Shown here: positions 24,917-32,690 of the stretch, piece after piece
How positions within the stretch are numbered: position 1 is the stretch's first letter
How the letters are laid out: each line of letters begins with the position of its first letter
Source: Paracoccus denitrificans
Lineage (GTDB): Bacteria > Pseudomonadota > Alphaproteobacteria > Rhodobacterales > Rhodobacteraceae
Direction: 5' to 3'
Assembly (NCBI RefSeq): GCF_900100045.1
Contig: NZ_FNEA01000017.1
Location: forward strand, 1 to 64,000
DNA length: 64,000 bases
Made by a program: the position numbers and the translations under genes
Notes under the pieces: generated by a model
Database searches by the model: none
What the model saw: the letters and a program-made list of their open reading frames with translations, nothing else
What the model was told of the DNA's origin: nothing

Positions 24917-25759
24917 TCAGCGGGCCGGCGCGGCCCAGCGGCACAGACGGTTTTGCAGGGAGACGAGGACAAAGTTCGCGGCCAGGCCAAGCGCCGCCAG
25001 CAGGAAGATGGCCGCGAACATCAGCGGAATCTGGAAGTTGTATTGGGCGTTCATCACCTGGAAGCCGAGCCCCTTGTTCGCACCGATCATCTCGGCCGCG
25101 ATCAGCAGCAGCAGCGCCGTGGTGGCCGAAAGCCGCAGTCCGACGAAGATGGATGGCACCGAGGCCGGCAGGATCACCCGGCGAAACACCGCCAACCGGG
25201 ACGCGCCATAGGTCCGGGCCATCTCGATCAGCTTGCCGTCCACCTCCTTCACGCCGCCGATGGTGGCCAAAAGGACGGGAAACAGCGTCGCCCAGAAGAT
25301 GACGAAGACCTTCGATGTCTCGCCCAGGCCCAAAAGCAGGATGAACACCGGATAGAGCGCCAGCGCCGAAGTCTGGCGGAACAGTTGCAGGATCGGATCC
25401 AGCGCCCGCTCCACCGCCGGGATCTGGCCCATCAGCAGGCCCAGCGGGATGCCCAGAACCACGGCACCGGCGAAGGCGATGCCCGAGCGTTGCAGGCTGA
25501 TGGCGATGTCGTCCACCAGCGCGCCCGAAGCGATGCCGTTCCACAGCGCCGCGGCGATCTTGTCCAGCGGCGGCAGCACGGCAGGGCTGACCCAGCCCAT
25601 GGTGCTGGCCACCTGCCACAGGACCAGGAAGCCCGCCAGCAGGCCATAGCGCGACAGGCCATGGCGGGCGACGGCGGCGCCCCGGCGCAGCAGCGACCCG
25701 CCCGGGGCGGAATCGCGCGAAAGCGGAATGGGCGGGGTATCCAGATGCTGCAAGGTCAT
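24917..25759 (-). CDS. ABC transporter permease (SsuC/TauC-like)
   Basis: A 280-aa inner-membrane permease with six predicted helices and the ATPase-coupling EAA loop GKLIEMARTYGASRLAVFRRVILPASVPS. CGGAG lies 8 bp before the ATG at 25759; an alternative ATG at 25777 would overlap the monooxygenase stop by 14 bp. Middle gene of the monooxygenase-transporter operon. Confidence 0.88.
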   Translation of the reverse strand: MTLQHLDTPPIPLSRDSAPGGSLLRRGAAVARHGLSRYGLLAGFLVLWQVASTMGWVSPAVLPPLDKIAAALWNGIASGALVDDIAISLQRSGIAFAGAVVLGIPLGLLMGQIPAVERALDPILQLFRQTSALALYPVFILLLGLGETSKVFVIFWATLFPVLLATIGGVKEVDGKLIEMARTYGASRLAVFRRVILPASVPSIFVGLRLSATTALLLLIAAEMIGANKGLGFQVMNAQYNFQIPLMFAAIFLLAALGLAANFVLVSLQNRLCRWAAPAR

Positions 25760-25763
25760 GGCG

Positions 25764-27116
25764 TCACTCCGCCGCATGGGTCGACCGGCGCTCGACCGCC
25801 CAGCGGTTCTCGGGGAAGGGCAGGCCCAGGTTCTCGCGCAGCGTGCGGCCTTCGTATTCGGTGCGGAACAGGCCGCGGCGCTGCAATTCGGGAACCACCA
25901 GGTCCACGAAATCGCTCAGGCCGGTGGGCAGCCAGGGCGGCAGGATGTTGAAGCCGTCCGCGCCCTCGTTCTCGAACCATTCCTGCAAGGTGTCGGCGAT
26001 CTGCTCTGCGCTGCCGACGATGGTGAAATGGCCCCGCGCCGAGGCGATCCACTGGTAAAGCTGGCGGATGGTAAAGCCGTTCTCGTCGGCGATCTGGCGG
26101 ATCAGCACCTGGCGCGATTTCATCCCCTCGGTCGGGTCCAGCGGCGGCAGCGGGCCGTCGAGGTCCGCCCCGGTCAGGTCCAGCGTGCCGCCGGTCAGCC
26201 CCTTGATCAGGGCGATGCCGTCCTCTTCCAGGATCAGGTCGGTAAGGCGTTCGTATTTCTCGCGCGCCTCGGCCTCGGTCCGGCCGACGAAGGGCGAGAC
26301 GCCGGGCATGACCAGCACATGGTCGGGGTTGCGGCCAAGGCCACGGGCGCGGGCCTTGATATCGCGATAGAATTCCTGCGCGGTATCAAGGCGCTGATGC
26401 GCGGTGAAGATCACCTCGGCCGTGGCGGCGGCAAGACCGCGACCGTCCTCGGACTGGCCGGCCTGCACGATGACCGGATGGCCCTGCGGCGAGCGCGAGA
26501 CATTGAGCGGCCCCTTGACCTTGAAATGCTCGCCCTGGTGATCGGTGAAATGCACCTTCTCGGTGTCGAAGAACACGCCCGTTTCCTTGTCGCGGATGAA
26601 GGCGTCGTCCTCGAAGCTGTCCCACAGCTTCCCGACCACATCGACATGCTCGGCCGCACGGCGATAGCGCCAGGCATGGGGATGCTGCTGGTCGAGGTTG
26701 AAGTTCCGCGCCGCGCTTTCCGTGGCTGTCGTCACCACGTTCCAACCCGCGCGCCCGCCCGAGATCAGGTCGAGCGAGGCGAACTTGCGGGCAAGGTTAT
26801 AGGGCTCTTCATAGGTGGTCGAGGCCGTGGCGATGAAGCCGAGATGCTTCGTGAGGGGTGCGAGCGCCGCAAACAGCGTCACCGGCTCGAAGCCCGCGAC
26901 CTTGGCGTTGCCGCCCTCGATGCCGCCGCCAAAGGCGATGGCCAGGCCGTCGGCCAGGAAATAGGCATCGAACAGCCCGCGCTCGGCTTCCTGCGCAAGC
27001 GCGACGTGGAACTCCAGGCTGGTCGCCCCGTCGACGGGCTGGTCGGGGTGGCGCCAGGCGGCGATATGCTGGCCGCCGCCGGGAAGAAAGGCGCCAAGGC
27101 GAATCTTGCGTGTCAT
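25764..27116 (-). CDS. FMN-dependent monooxygenase (NtaA/SnaA/DszA group of LLM family)
   Basis: A 450-aa luciferase-like monooxygenase starting KIRLGAFLPGGGQHIAAWR, with SLDLISGGRAGWNVVTT and the long insertion typical of the nitrilotriacetate/dibenzothiophene-sulfone monooxygenase branch. These enzymes use FMNH2 from a partner reductase; a candidate (29387-29944) lies 2.3 kb away. It is first gene of an operon with a sulfonate-type ABC transporter, so sulfur scavenging from an organosulfur compound is the likely role. Substrate not determinable by eye. Confidence 0.88.
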   Translation of the reverse strand: MTRKIRLGAFLPGGGQHIAAWRHPDQPVDGATSLEFHVALAQEAERGLFDAYFLADGLAIAFGGGIEGGNAKVAGFEPVTLFAALAPLTKHLGFIATASTTYEEPYNLARKFASLDLISGGRAGWNVVTTATESAARNFNLDQQHPHAWRYRRAAEHVDVVGKLWDSFEDDAFIRDKETGVFFDTEKVHFTDHQGEHFKVKGPLNVSRSPQGHPVIVQAGQSEDGRGLAAATAEVIFTAHQRLDTAQEFYRDIKARARGLGRNPDHVLVMPGVSPFVGRTEAEAREKYERLTDLILEEDGIALIKGLTGGTLDLTGADLDGPLPPLDPTEGMKSRQVLIRQIADENGFTIRQLYQWIASARGHFTIVGSAEQIADTLQEWFENEGADGFNILPPWLPTGLSDFVDLVVPELQRRGLFRTEYEGRTLRENLGLPFPENRWAVERRSTHAAE

Positions 27117-27240
27117 GTCTCTTGTCCTTCAGGCAAAGGGGGATCGGTCCGCCCGTGGCAGGTCGGGGCCGGTCTGGATTGGAAATGCTGCTGGTCGGGC
27201 TTGGCCTTGCCGACCGGGGCGGCTGCCGCTCGGCCGCGCG

Positions 27241-27468
27241 TCAGCCGGTCAACGGGGCCGGGCCAGCCGATGGGCCATCGCGCACAGGCGACATGGACCA
27301 CCCGATGGACCGGCGGCCTGGAATTTCGACCTGTTGCCGGAGGTCGGCAATGCGGAGTGTCATGGCCCTCTCCCAATGACGATCTATCTTGTCGTCTAAT
27401 ATTCCCCAGACATCCGGCCCGGGCCATTCCAAAGACTCACCCTCTGGGGGAAGCCTTTCATCGTTCAT
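27241..27468 (-). CDS. Possible small hypothetical protein (75 aa)
   Basis: A frame starting MNDERLPPEGESLEWPGPD with AGGA 5 bp upstream. The first 50 residues (rich in Trp, Asp, Glu, Arg) look protein-like, but the last 25 are Gly/Pro/Ser-rich and may be read-through. No known domain. Gene reality is uncertain. Confidence 0.3.
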   Translation of the reverse strand: MNDERLPPEGESLEWPGPDVWGILDDKIDRHWERAMTLRIADLRQQVEIPGRRSIGWSMSPVRDGPSAGPAPLTG

Positions 27469-27672
27469 TTCCATCCTGGGAGAAGAAGATGCTGGAAACC
27501 CGGTCATCGCTGTCGGGGCCGGTCCTTCCCCTGCCGATCCATGTGCCCGGCTTTTCGGAACTCCTTGCACCGGTCGCATGAGGCGGCTTGCCTTCCTTGT
27601 CGGGCGCGATGCGTCACACTGGATTTTTGCATGGCTGACGCGCGGGTCGCATGAATGTCCGCAGCGCATATG

Positions 27673-27695
27673 AAAACGGCGGGAAGTTCCCGCCG
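27673..27695 (-). terminator. Rho-independent terminator of the 58-aa gene
   Basis: CGGCGGGAA and TTCCCGCCG (27677-27695) form a perfect 9-bp stem around one base, followed on the minus strand by TTTT (27673-27676). It lies 26 bp past the stop of the small gene at 27721. Confidence 0.7.
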
Positions 27696-27720
27696 CTCCG
27701 TCTTCAGTCATCTGCTTCGA

Positions 27721-27897
27721 TCATCTGCCGAGGGCGTCGTAGCCCTGTTCCCATGTCGTCTTTGGTGCAGGAAGGCTCTCCAGATGCCTCGCATCGACCG
27801 CATCGCGGTCGTCCAGGATATCCGCAGCCGCCTTGAGCGTCTGACGCTCCTTGAAAATGGCCTGCTTCACTTCGCTTTTGCTCGGTTCGTTGGTCAT
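27721..27897 (-). CDS. Small hypothetical protein (58 aa) with strong RBS and terminator
   Basis: A 58-aa charged, helix-prone peptide starting MTNEPSKSEVKQAIFKERQ and ending WEQGYDALGR; no membrane segment or cysteine. An ideal GGAGGA lies 6 bp before the ATG, and an intrinsic terminator follows the stop, so this is very likely a real monocistronic gene despite its size. An ACGATA/TATCGT inverted repeat is 72 bp upstream. Function unknown; no family recognised. Confidence 0.7.
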   Translation of the reverse strand: MTNEPSKSEVKQAIFKERQTLKAAADILDDRDAVDARHLESLPAPKTTWEQGYDALGR

Positions 27898-27968
27898 TTT
27901 AAGTCCTCCAAACGGGCTGCACAGGGTTGCGCCACCTGGTCAGCATAGCACATCCGGCATCATTTTAC

Positions 27969-27985
27969 ACGATAAAGTATATCGT
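27969..27985. promoter_or_regulatory. Inverted repeat upstream of 58-aa gene
   Basis: ACGATA (27969-27974) and TATCGT (27980-27985) with a 5-bp spacer in an AT-rich stretch. The same ACGAT/ATCGT half-sites occur near the Lrp-family gene start at 28624-28649, so the same regulator might bind both. Confidence 0.4.
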
Positions 27986-28049
27986 CTTTACCATGAATTA
28001 GCAGATCCTCACCATTTGCGAGGCATGCCGTCGATTCCCGAGGATGAAC

Positions 28050-28094
28050 CGCAGGGCGGCGATACCGCACGGCGGCCGGCTTTTCCGCCCTGCG
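28050..28094 (-). terminator. Hairpin after Lrp/AsnC gene
   Basis: CGCAGGGCGG (28050-28059) and CCGCCCTGCG (28085-28094) form a perfect 10-bp stem with a GC-rich loop, directly after the regulator stop at 28097. Confidence 0.55.
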
Positions 28095-28096
28095 CG

Positions 28097-28570
28097 TCAG
28101 CGGTTGCGGGTATCGACGGGATAGGCGGTGCTGAAGTGGATGCGCTCCATCGAGAAATGCGAGGTGACGTTCTTGATCGGCACGGCATCCGTCAGCCGCT
28201 TGTAGAACAGATCGAAGGCGGCCATGTCCGGCACCGCCACGCGCAGCATGTAATCCATCCGCCCCGCCATGCGGTAGACCTCCATGATCTCGGGCAGCTG
28301 GGCAACGGCGCGGGTGAATTCCTCGCGCCATTCCAGCGAATGATTCGGCGCCTCGATCTCGACGAAGACCAGGATGCCGAATCCCAGCTTGGCGGGATCG
28401 GCCAGCGCCACCCTCCCGGTCAGCACGCCCAGCGCCTCGAGCTTTTGTATCCGTTTCCAGCAAGGCGTCTGCGACAAGCCCACTTTCTCGGCGATCTGCG
28501 CGATGGGCAAGGTCGCATCGCGCATCAGCTCCGCCACGATCTTGCGGTCGATCAGGTCCAGATCCTGCAT
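28097..28570 (-). CDS. Lrp/AsnC-family transcriptional regulator
   Basis: A 157-aa regulator: N-terminal HTH LDLIDRKIVAELMRDATLPI with SQTPCWKRIQKLEALGVL, then the C-terminal RAM ligand-binding fold ending FSMERIHFSTAYPVDTR. Family members sense amino acids or related metabolites. It is divergent from two small orphan genes and next to the 58-aa gene; these are possible targets, together with itself. An AAGG lies about 8 bp before the ATG. Confidence 0.88.
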   Translation of the reverse strand: MQDLDLIDRKIVAELMRDATLPIAQIAEKVGLSQTPCWKRIQKLEALGVLTGRVALADPAKLGFGILVFVEIEAPNHSLEWREEFTRAVAQLPEIMEVYRMAGRMDYMLRVAVPDMAAFDLFYKRLTDAVPIKNVTSHFSMERIHFSTAYPVDTRNR

Positions 28571-28623
28571 TTCTCTGCCTTCTTCACGTCAGGGATTCGG
28601 GTGCGGTGACCGGGCTACAATTA

Positions 28624-28659
28624 ACGATATTGTCTATGTGTTCAATCGTGTATTATAAA
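28624..28659 (+). promoter_or_regulatory. Putative promoter/operator between Lrp gene and orphan pair
   Basis: TTGTCT (28630-28635) and TATAAA (28654-28659) are 18 bp apart, pointing toward the orphan gene at 28703. ACGAT and ATCGT half-sites (28624-28628, 28645-28649) flank this stretch. The pairing of sites is suggestive only. Confidence 0.35.
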
Positions 28660-28702
28660 GCCTGACGCAACAGGCGATTCTGCCAATGGAGGCCATAGCG
28701 AC

Positions 28703-28954
28703 ATGAACCAGTTCATCGTGACGAACGGGACGGGCGCCAATGCCGAGGAAGGCCAGTTGTTCTCGGTCCGGCTGATCGATCGCAGGACGGGTGAGGTTCC
28801 CAGCCTGAACGGCATCCCGCTGAGCATGTTGACCCACTCGCCGCGCGCCGCCATCGCGGCCTTCATGCGCGGCCGCGACCGGCTGCTGTGGCGGGCCGAG
28901 GTCGAGCCGGTCAACGCCCGCGACGGAGGCTCCAGCCATGGTGCGGTATCGTGA
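28703..28954 (+). CDS. Hypothetical protein (83 aa)
   Basis: An 83-aa soluble peptide: N-terminal beta-like MNQFIVTNGTGANAEEGQLF, then SVRLIDRRTGEV and a helical SPRAAIAAFMRGRDRLLWRAEV segment. GGAGG lies about 10 bp before the ATG. The last 17 bp overlap the next gene, which has its own ribosome site inside this one. Not a family I recognise. Confidence 0.6.
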   Translation: MNQFIVTNGTGANAEEGQLFSVRLIDRRTGEVPSLNGIPLSMLTHSPRAAIAAFMRGRDRLLWRAEVEPVNARDGGSSHGAVS

Positions 28955-29291
28955 AGGACTGCTTGACCGGCTGCTGCTCCTGACCACCAGCAAGGCCCGG
29001 GCGATGCCGCCCGGCCGCAGAAAGGGCTGGGATGCGATCCTGCCGGACCCGGCATGGACGGTCCGGCGGGCCGGTCCGCGCTGGTTCGCGCTCTGGGACA
29101 GGGACCGGCAAAGGCTGCGGCGGTTGCGCATCCTGCTGCTGCCGGAGGACTGGCTGGGGCTCAGCGCGGCCCAGGAAACGGCGCTGGCGCTGGAGCAGTT
29201 GCGGCCGGCCGAAAAGATCCCGGCGCCGTTCAGCACGCCCCTGCACGAGGCGCGGGCAAAGCTGCGCCGCATCCAGTCGCGCCTGCCGTGA
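28938..29291 (+). CDS. Hypothetical basic protein (117 aa)
   Basis: A 117-aa arginine- and leucine-rich protein starting MVRYREGLLDRLLLLTTSKAR, with WTVRRAGPRWFALWDRDRQRL in the middle; predicted helical, no signal or membrane segment. GGAGG precedes the ATG, and the start lies inside the previous gene (17-bp overlap), so the pair is translated together. Function unknown; it could be a partner of the 83-aa protein. Confidence 0.6.
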   Translation: MVRYREGLLDRLLLLTTSKARAMPPGRRKGWDAILPDPAWTVRRAGPRWFALWDRDRQRLRRLRILLLPEDWLGLSAAQETALALEQLRPAEKIPAPFSTPLHEARAKLRRIQSRLP

Positions 29292-29386
29292 CAAGGCGGC
29301 CGGCGCAAGGGCACGGCAGTTCCGGTCAGGCGGGCCGCAACCATCGGGGACGCGCTTGACGGCAGGGCCGGCCCCTGCGGCGGCGT

Positions 29387-29944
29387 TCAGCCGACCGCAA
29401 GCAGGGGTGCCGCATCATGTCGGGAAAGATGCGCGGCGAATTGCGCCACCGCCCGGTCCAGCCGCGTCGAGGCAGCCTCGGAAGCCAGGCCATCGGGGCC
29501 GAAATCCGATGCGGAAACGTAAAGCCCCGTGGCCAGCGTATGGGCCTCGAAGAACCCGAAGACCGGGCGAAGCTGATGCTCGATCACCAGCGCATGACGG
29601 TCCCCGCCCCCGGTGGCGGCCAGCAGCACAGGCTTGCCGACCAGGGCAACGGGCTCGATCAGGTCGATGAAATGCTTGAACAGCCCGGTATAGCTGCCCT
29701 TGTAGACGGGGCTGGCGACGATCAGCGCATCGGCGGCCAGAAAGGCATCCAGATGCCGAGTGTGGGGTCCGTCCTGCGGTTGCCGCAGCGAACCGAAATC
29801 GGGACCGAGATCGGCAATGTCAAAGACATGCGCGCTGCCGCCGAAGCGCGCGACGGCGCGGCGCGCGGCCTCTTCGACCAGGCTGCGGGTTTTCGAGGGT
29901 CGGCTCCACGAGCCGGCAAAAGCGACGATGCGAGGTCCAGGCAC
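29387..29944 (-). CDS. NADPH-dependent FMN reductase (SsuE/MsuE-like)
   Basis: A 185-aa flavodoxin-fold reductase: IVAFAGSWSRPSKTRSLVE at the flavin phosphate loop and ALIVASPVYKGSYTGLFKHFIDL, the SsuE/MsuE signature. It would supply FMNH2 to a two-component monooxygenase such as the one at 25764-27116, also on the minus strand. GTG start at 29944 with GGGAG 7 bp upstream. Monocistronic. Confidence 0.86.
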   Translation of the reverse strand: MPGPRIVAFAGSWSRPSKTRSLVEEAARRAVARFGGSAHVFDIADLGPDFGSLRQPQDGPHTRHLDAFLAADALIVASPVYKGSYTGLFKHFIDLIEPVALVGKPVLLAATGGGDRHALVIEHQLRPVFGFFEAHTLATGLYVSASDFGPDGLASEAASTRLDRAVAQFAAHLSRHDAAPLLAVG

Positions 29945-30197
29945 TATATTCTCCCGAAAAGACGACTTGATTCATGGTGAAATACTTAGGCCGCGGCTGC
30001 CCGAGCGGCCATTCCAAAGCCGGGCGGCCCAGAGGATGAAAACCACCGCCAAGCCGCCGGATCGGAGAACGGGCATCCCCGGCACCGCACCGGCAGGCCG
30101 CGCAAGGGGATCGCGGGGATGTTCCCGCCGGGAACCGGATCGAGGCGTCATCGTCCTTTCCCCGGACACCCCCGCGCAAATGAAGCGGCCCCGGATG

Positions 30198-31532
30198 TCA
30201 GCCTACCGGCTCCGGCAAGCGGTCCAGCAATTCGGCCAGACGGGCGCATTGCACGCGAATATCGGGGATCGCCGTGATCTCCCAAAGCGCAGCACGGGCG
30301 CAGGGACCGATGGCGAACAGCCGGGACGACACCCTGCCGTCGCGCGCGATCAGCCGGGCCTCCCTGGTCGTGTCGAGGCCAAGCCGCAGCGGGTCCAGCC
30401 GCCCCTGCCCCGTCGCGATCAGGTCCAGCACCACCGGCGAGCTGTCGGTTTCGGGATCGCGCCGGATGCCGCGACAGTCGATGACATGACCGGCCGGCAG
30501 CAGGTGCGGGCCTTCGGGTGTCAGCACATGCACGCCGTCATCCGCCAGGCGTTCGAACCGGGCCCTGAGCACATGCAACTGGCCCCGCGCCTGGGCATCG
30601 GCGATCAGTGCGGCCGATTGCGGCGGCATGCGGTGGCGATGCACTTCCCACCACGAGGCGGCGTGGCGCAGAAAGCGGCGCCGGCTGTCCTCGTCCCAAC
30701 CCTGCCAGATCGCGCTGACATGGGGACGCAGCCCGTCCAGGACATCGCGCCAGCCAAGCCCTTCGGCCTCGGCCTGGCGGATGCGCGCCCGCAGCCAGTG
30801 CAGCACCCGGCTGACCGGGGCGCCAAGCGGAATCTCGTCGCGCGCGATCGCCATGGCACGGCTGGCGGCATGGGCGCGCGGCAGCAACCCGCGCCGCGAC
30901 AGGCAGGTGATGCTGCCGCGATGCCCCCGCCCAAGCAGCGTAACCACATGGTCCACCATCGACAGGCCGGTGCCGATGATGACCACATCGGCCCCGGAAT
31001 CGGCCGGGGGCGCAAAGTCCCAACCACCGCGCATGCCCTTGGGGGGATGCTGCGGAACCGCATGGCCGGTGGCAAGGATGGCCAGGTGGCCCATGATCGC
31101 GCTGCCATCCTCCAGGCAGGCCCGCACGCAACCGGGTTTTTCCTCGATGCGCAGGCATTCCTGGCGGTGGCAGGTCAGCCGGTCCCCGCCCCAGGCGGTA
31201 AGCAGGTTTTCCAGATAGCGGCCATAGGCCGTCCGGCCGGCAAAGCAATCGGGCGTGGCCTCCGGCGCCTCGCCCGAGCTGTGCAGCCAGCGCAGGAAAT
31301 GCTCGGGATCGTCTGGAAAGGCACTCATGTTATGGACGCGCGTGTTCAGCAAGTGACCCGGATCATCCGTCGAATAGGCGATGCCGCATCCCAGGCTGTG
31401 CGATTTCTCGATCATGCTGATGCGCAGGAAGGGATCGTTCCTAAGCAGATGGGCGGCGGCAAGCACCCCGCTTGCACCGCCGCCGACGATGATGATGTGA
31501 CGATGACCGTCCTGAGGAAACTGGCCGTCCAT
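30198..31532 (-). CDS. FAD/NAD(P)-binding oxidoreductase (PF13454-like)
   Basis: A 444-aa flavoprotein with dinucleotide motif IIIVGGGASGVLAAAHLL at the N-terminus, STDDPGHLLNTRVHNMSAFPD, a second ADVVIIGTGLSMVD site, and a C-terminal region with ARLIARDGRVSSRLFAIGPC. This matches the FAD-NAD(P)-binding group related to lysine/ornithine hydroxylase-like proteins. The ATG at 31532 shares its A with the stop of a 48-aa membrane peptide (TGATG), so translation is coupled. Substrate unknown. Confidence 0.82.
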   Translation of the reverse strand: MDGQFPQDGHRHIIIVGGGASGVLAAAHLLRNDPFLRISMIEKSHSLGCGIAYSTDDPGHLLNTRVHNMSAFPDDPEHFLRWLHSSGEAPEATPDCFAGRTAYGRYLENLLTAWGGDRLTCHRQECLRIEEKPGCVRACLEDGSAIMGHLAILATGHAVPQHPPKGMRGGWDFAPPADSGADVVIIGTGLSMVDHVVTLLGRGHRGSITCLSRRGLLPRAHAASRAMAIARDEIPLGAPVSRVLHWLRARIRQAEAEGLGWRDVLDGLRPHVSAIWQGWDEDSRRRFLRHAASWWEVHRHRMPPQSAALIADAQARGQLHVLRARFERLADDGVHVLTPEGPHLLPAGHVIDCRGIRRDPETDSSPVVLDLIATGQGRLDPLRLGLDTTREARLIARDGRVSSRLFAIGPCARAALWEITAIPDIRVQCARLAELLDRLPEPVG

Positions 31533-31678
31533 CACATCACCATCAGACAGACGAAGGCCAGCGCCCAGAAGATCGCCAGCGCCTGGCCCAGACGGTTTTC
31601 CTCTTGATCGGGCAGGATCTCCTGGTCGCCTTGCGAAAGAAAGGCGCTGAAACCCGGGTCGTAGGTGGCGTAATACAT
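31532..31678 (-). CDS. 48-aa membrane peptide coupled to FAD oxidoreductase
   Basis: A 48-aa peptide starting MYYATYDPGFSAFLSQGDQE with a C-terminal hydrophobic segment AIFWALAFVCLMVM (about residues 35-48), i.e. a tail-anchored form. AAAGGATG lies about 8 bp before the ATG; an in-frame ATG six codons earlier is possible. It sits between a hydrolase gene and the flavoprotein gene, overlapping the latter by one base. It may anchor the flavoprotein to the membrane; that is inference. Confidence 0.6.
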   Translation of the reverse strand: MYYATYDPGFSAFLSQGDQEILPDQEENRLGQALAIFWALAFVCLMVM

Positions 31679-31738
31679 CGGTTCATCCTTTCGCATATGG
31701 TTTCCCATCCGGTCCCGGCCATGCCTGCCGGGGCCGCG

Positions 31739-32353
31739 TTACAGCGCAGGCCGCTCCAGCCGGGCGCGTGGCACCGACCGCAGCGCGGGCGCGGCGGGTC
31801 GGGGCGGCAGGCGCAAGGCCGCGGGTTCGATGGCGACATCGGGCAGCAGGGCGCGCAACAGGCGCCCCTGCGGCCAGGGCCCGAAGCCTGCGGCCACGTT
31901 GATATGCCCCGCCTCGCCCAGATCGACGAAGGATGCGCGCCAGCGGGCGGACAGTTCGCGCGCCCGCTCATAGTCCATCCAGCTGTCGTTCCGGCTGGCC
32001 ACCACGATGGTCGGCACCGGCAGCGGGGCTTCGGGAATCCGTCCGAAGACCGCCGTGCGCGGATCGCGGCCTGGTTCGGCGGGGGCCACCAGCAGCGCCC
32101 CGCCCACCTTGAGTTGCGGCCATTGCAGCAAGAGCTTTACCGCCGCGATCGCACCAAGCGAATGCCCCACCAGAACCGCGCCCGGATGCAGCAGCAAGGC
32201 GCCGGCAATCTCGGTCAGCCACTGGTCCGGGCAGGGCCGCGACCACGAGGCCTGCTCGACGATGGCCGAACTCGGATCCGACATTGCCCACCAATGCTGC
32301 CAATGCGGCGCAGGCGATCCGTCGAGACCGGGGAGAAGTAGGGTGCGAATCAT
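31739..32353 (-). CDS. RBBP9/YdeN-family alpha/beta hydrolase
   Basis: A 204-aa serine hydrolase: LLLPGLDGSPAPHWQHWW (RBBP9-like N-terminal motif), nucleophile elbow VGHSLGAIAA, and GEAGHINVAAGFG containing the catalytic histidine. GGAAGGAGA precedes the ATG. It is first gene of a three-gene operon with the 48-aa peptide and the FAD oxidoreductase. Substrate unknown. Confidence 0.82.
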   Translation of the reverse strand: MIRTLLLPGLDGSPAPHWQHWWAMSDPSSAIVEQASWSRPCPDQWLTEIAGALLLHPGAVLVGHSLGAIAAVKLLLQWPQLKVGGALLVAPAEPGRDPRTAVFGRIPEAPLPVPTIVVASRNDSWMDYERARELSARWRASFVDLGEAGHINVAAGFGPWPQGRLLRALLPDVAIEPAALRLPPRPAAPALRSVPRARLERPAL

Positions 32354-32690
32354 GGCGTCTCTCCTTCCGGTAAATATCTATCATGTTAGTCGAGTTTTTT
32401 CGTTCCAAAATTCGCTGGAAATGGAGAAGGAAATTCCACCGGGGCGCCGTGCCTGAATGACCGCCATGCCAGCCCGGCAGAAAAACCTAATGTTCCCGAT
32501 GGGTTGATTGCTTCCTCGCCTTGCCCGGCAAGCGGACGGGCCGGTGCGGGTCGGGACCGACGGTGTCGCCATGACGGGGCCTTGGCCGGAAAACGGGTGC
32601 GATGCCGATCCGGTTTGCCAATCCCGGCCGGCGCAAGGCATCATGCGCTGGACAAGACGCCGTCTCGCAACCCCTCCAGCGAAAGCCATC
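32354..32690. other. Divergent intergenic region between hydrolase and agmatinase genes
   Basis: About 340 bp without a credible gene. It should hold promoters in both directions. The hydrolase-proximal 60 bp are AT-rich (TAAATATCTATCATGTTAG). A TTCCA/TGGAA inverted pair with an 8-bp spacer lies near 32404-32421. No ribosome site is obvious for the agmatinase start. Confidence 0.4.

Larger units (their letters stand above)
27117..27720. other. Region upstream of the monooxygenase operon
   Basis: A 600-bp stretch with no clear large gene. It should contain the operon promoter. A 75-residue reading frame at 27241-27468 is listed separately as doubtful, and a hairpin terminator for the next gene lies at 27673-27695. 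An AT-rich patch around 27385-27410 is the only local base-composition shift. Confidence 0.4.
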
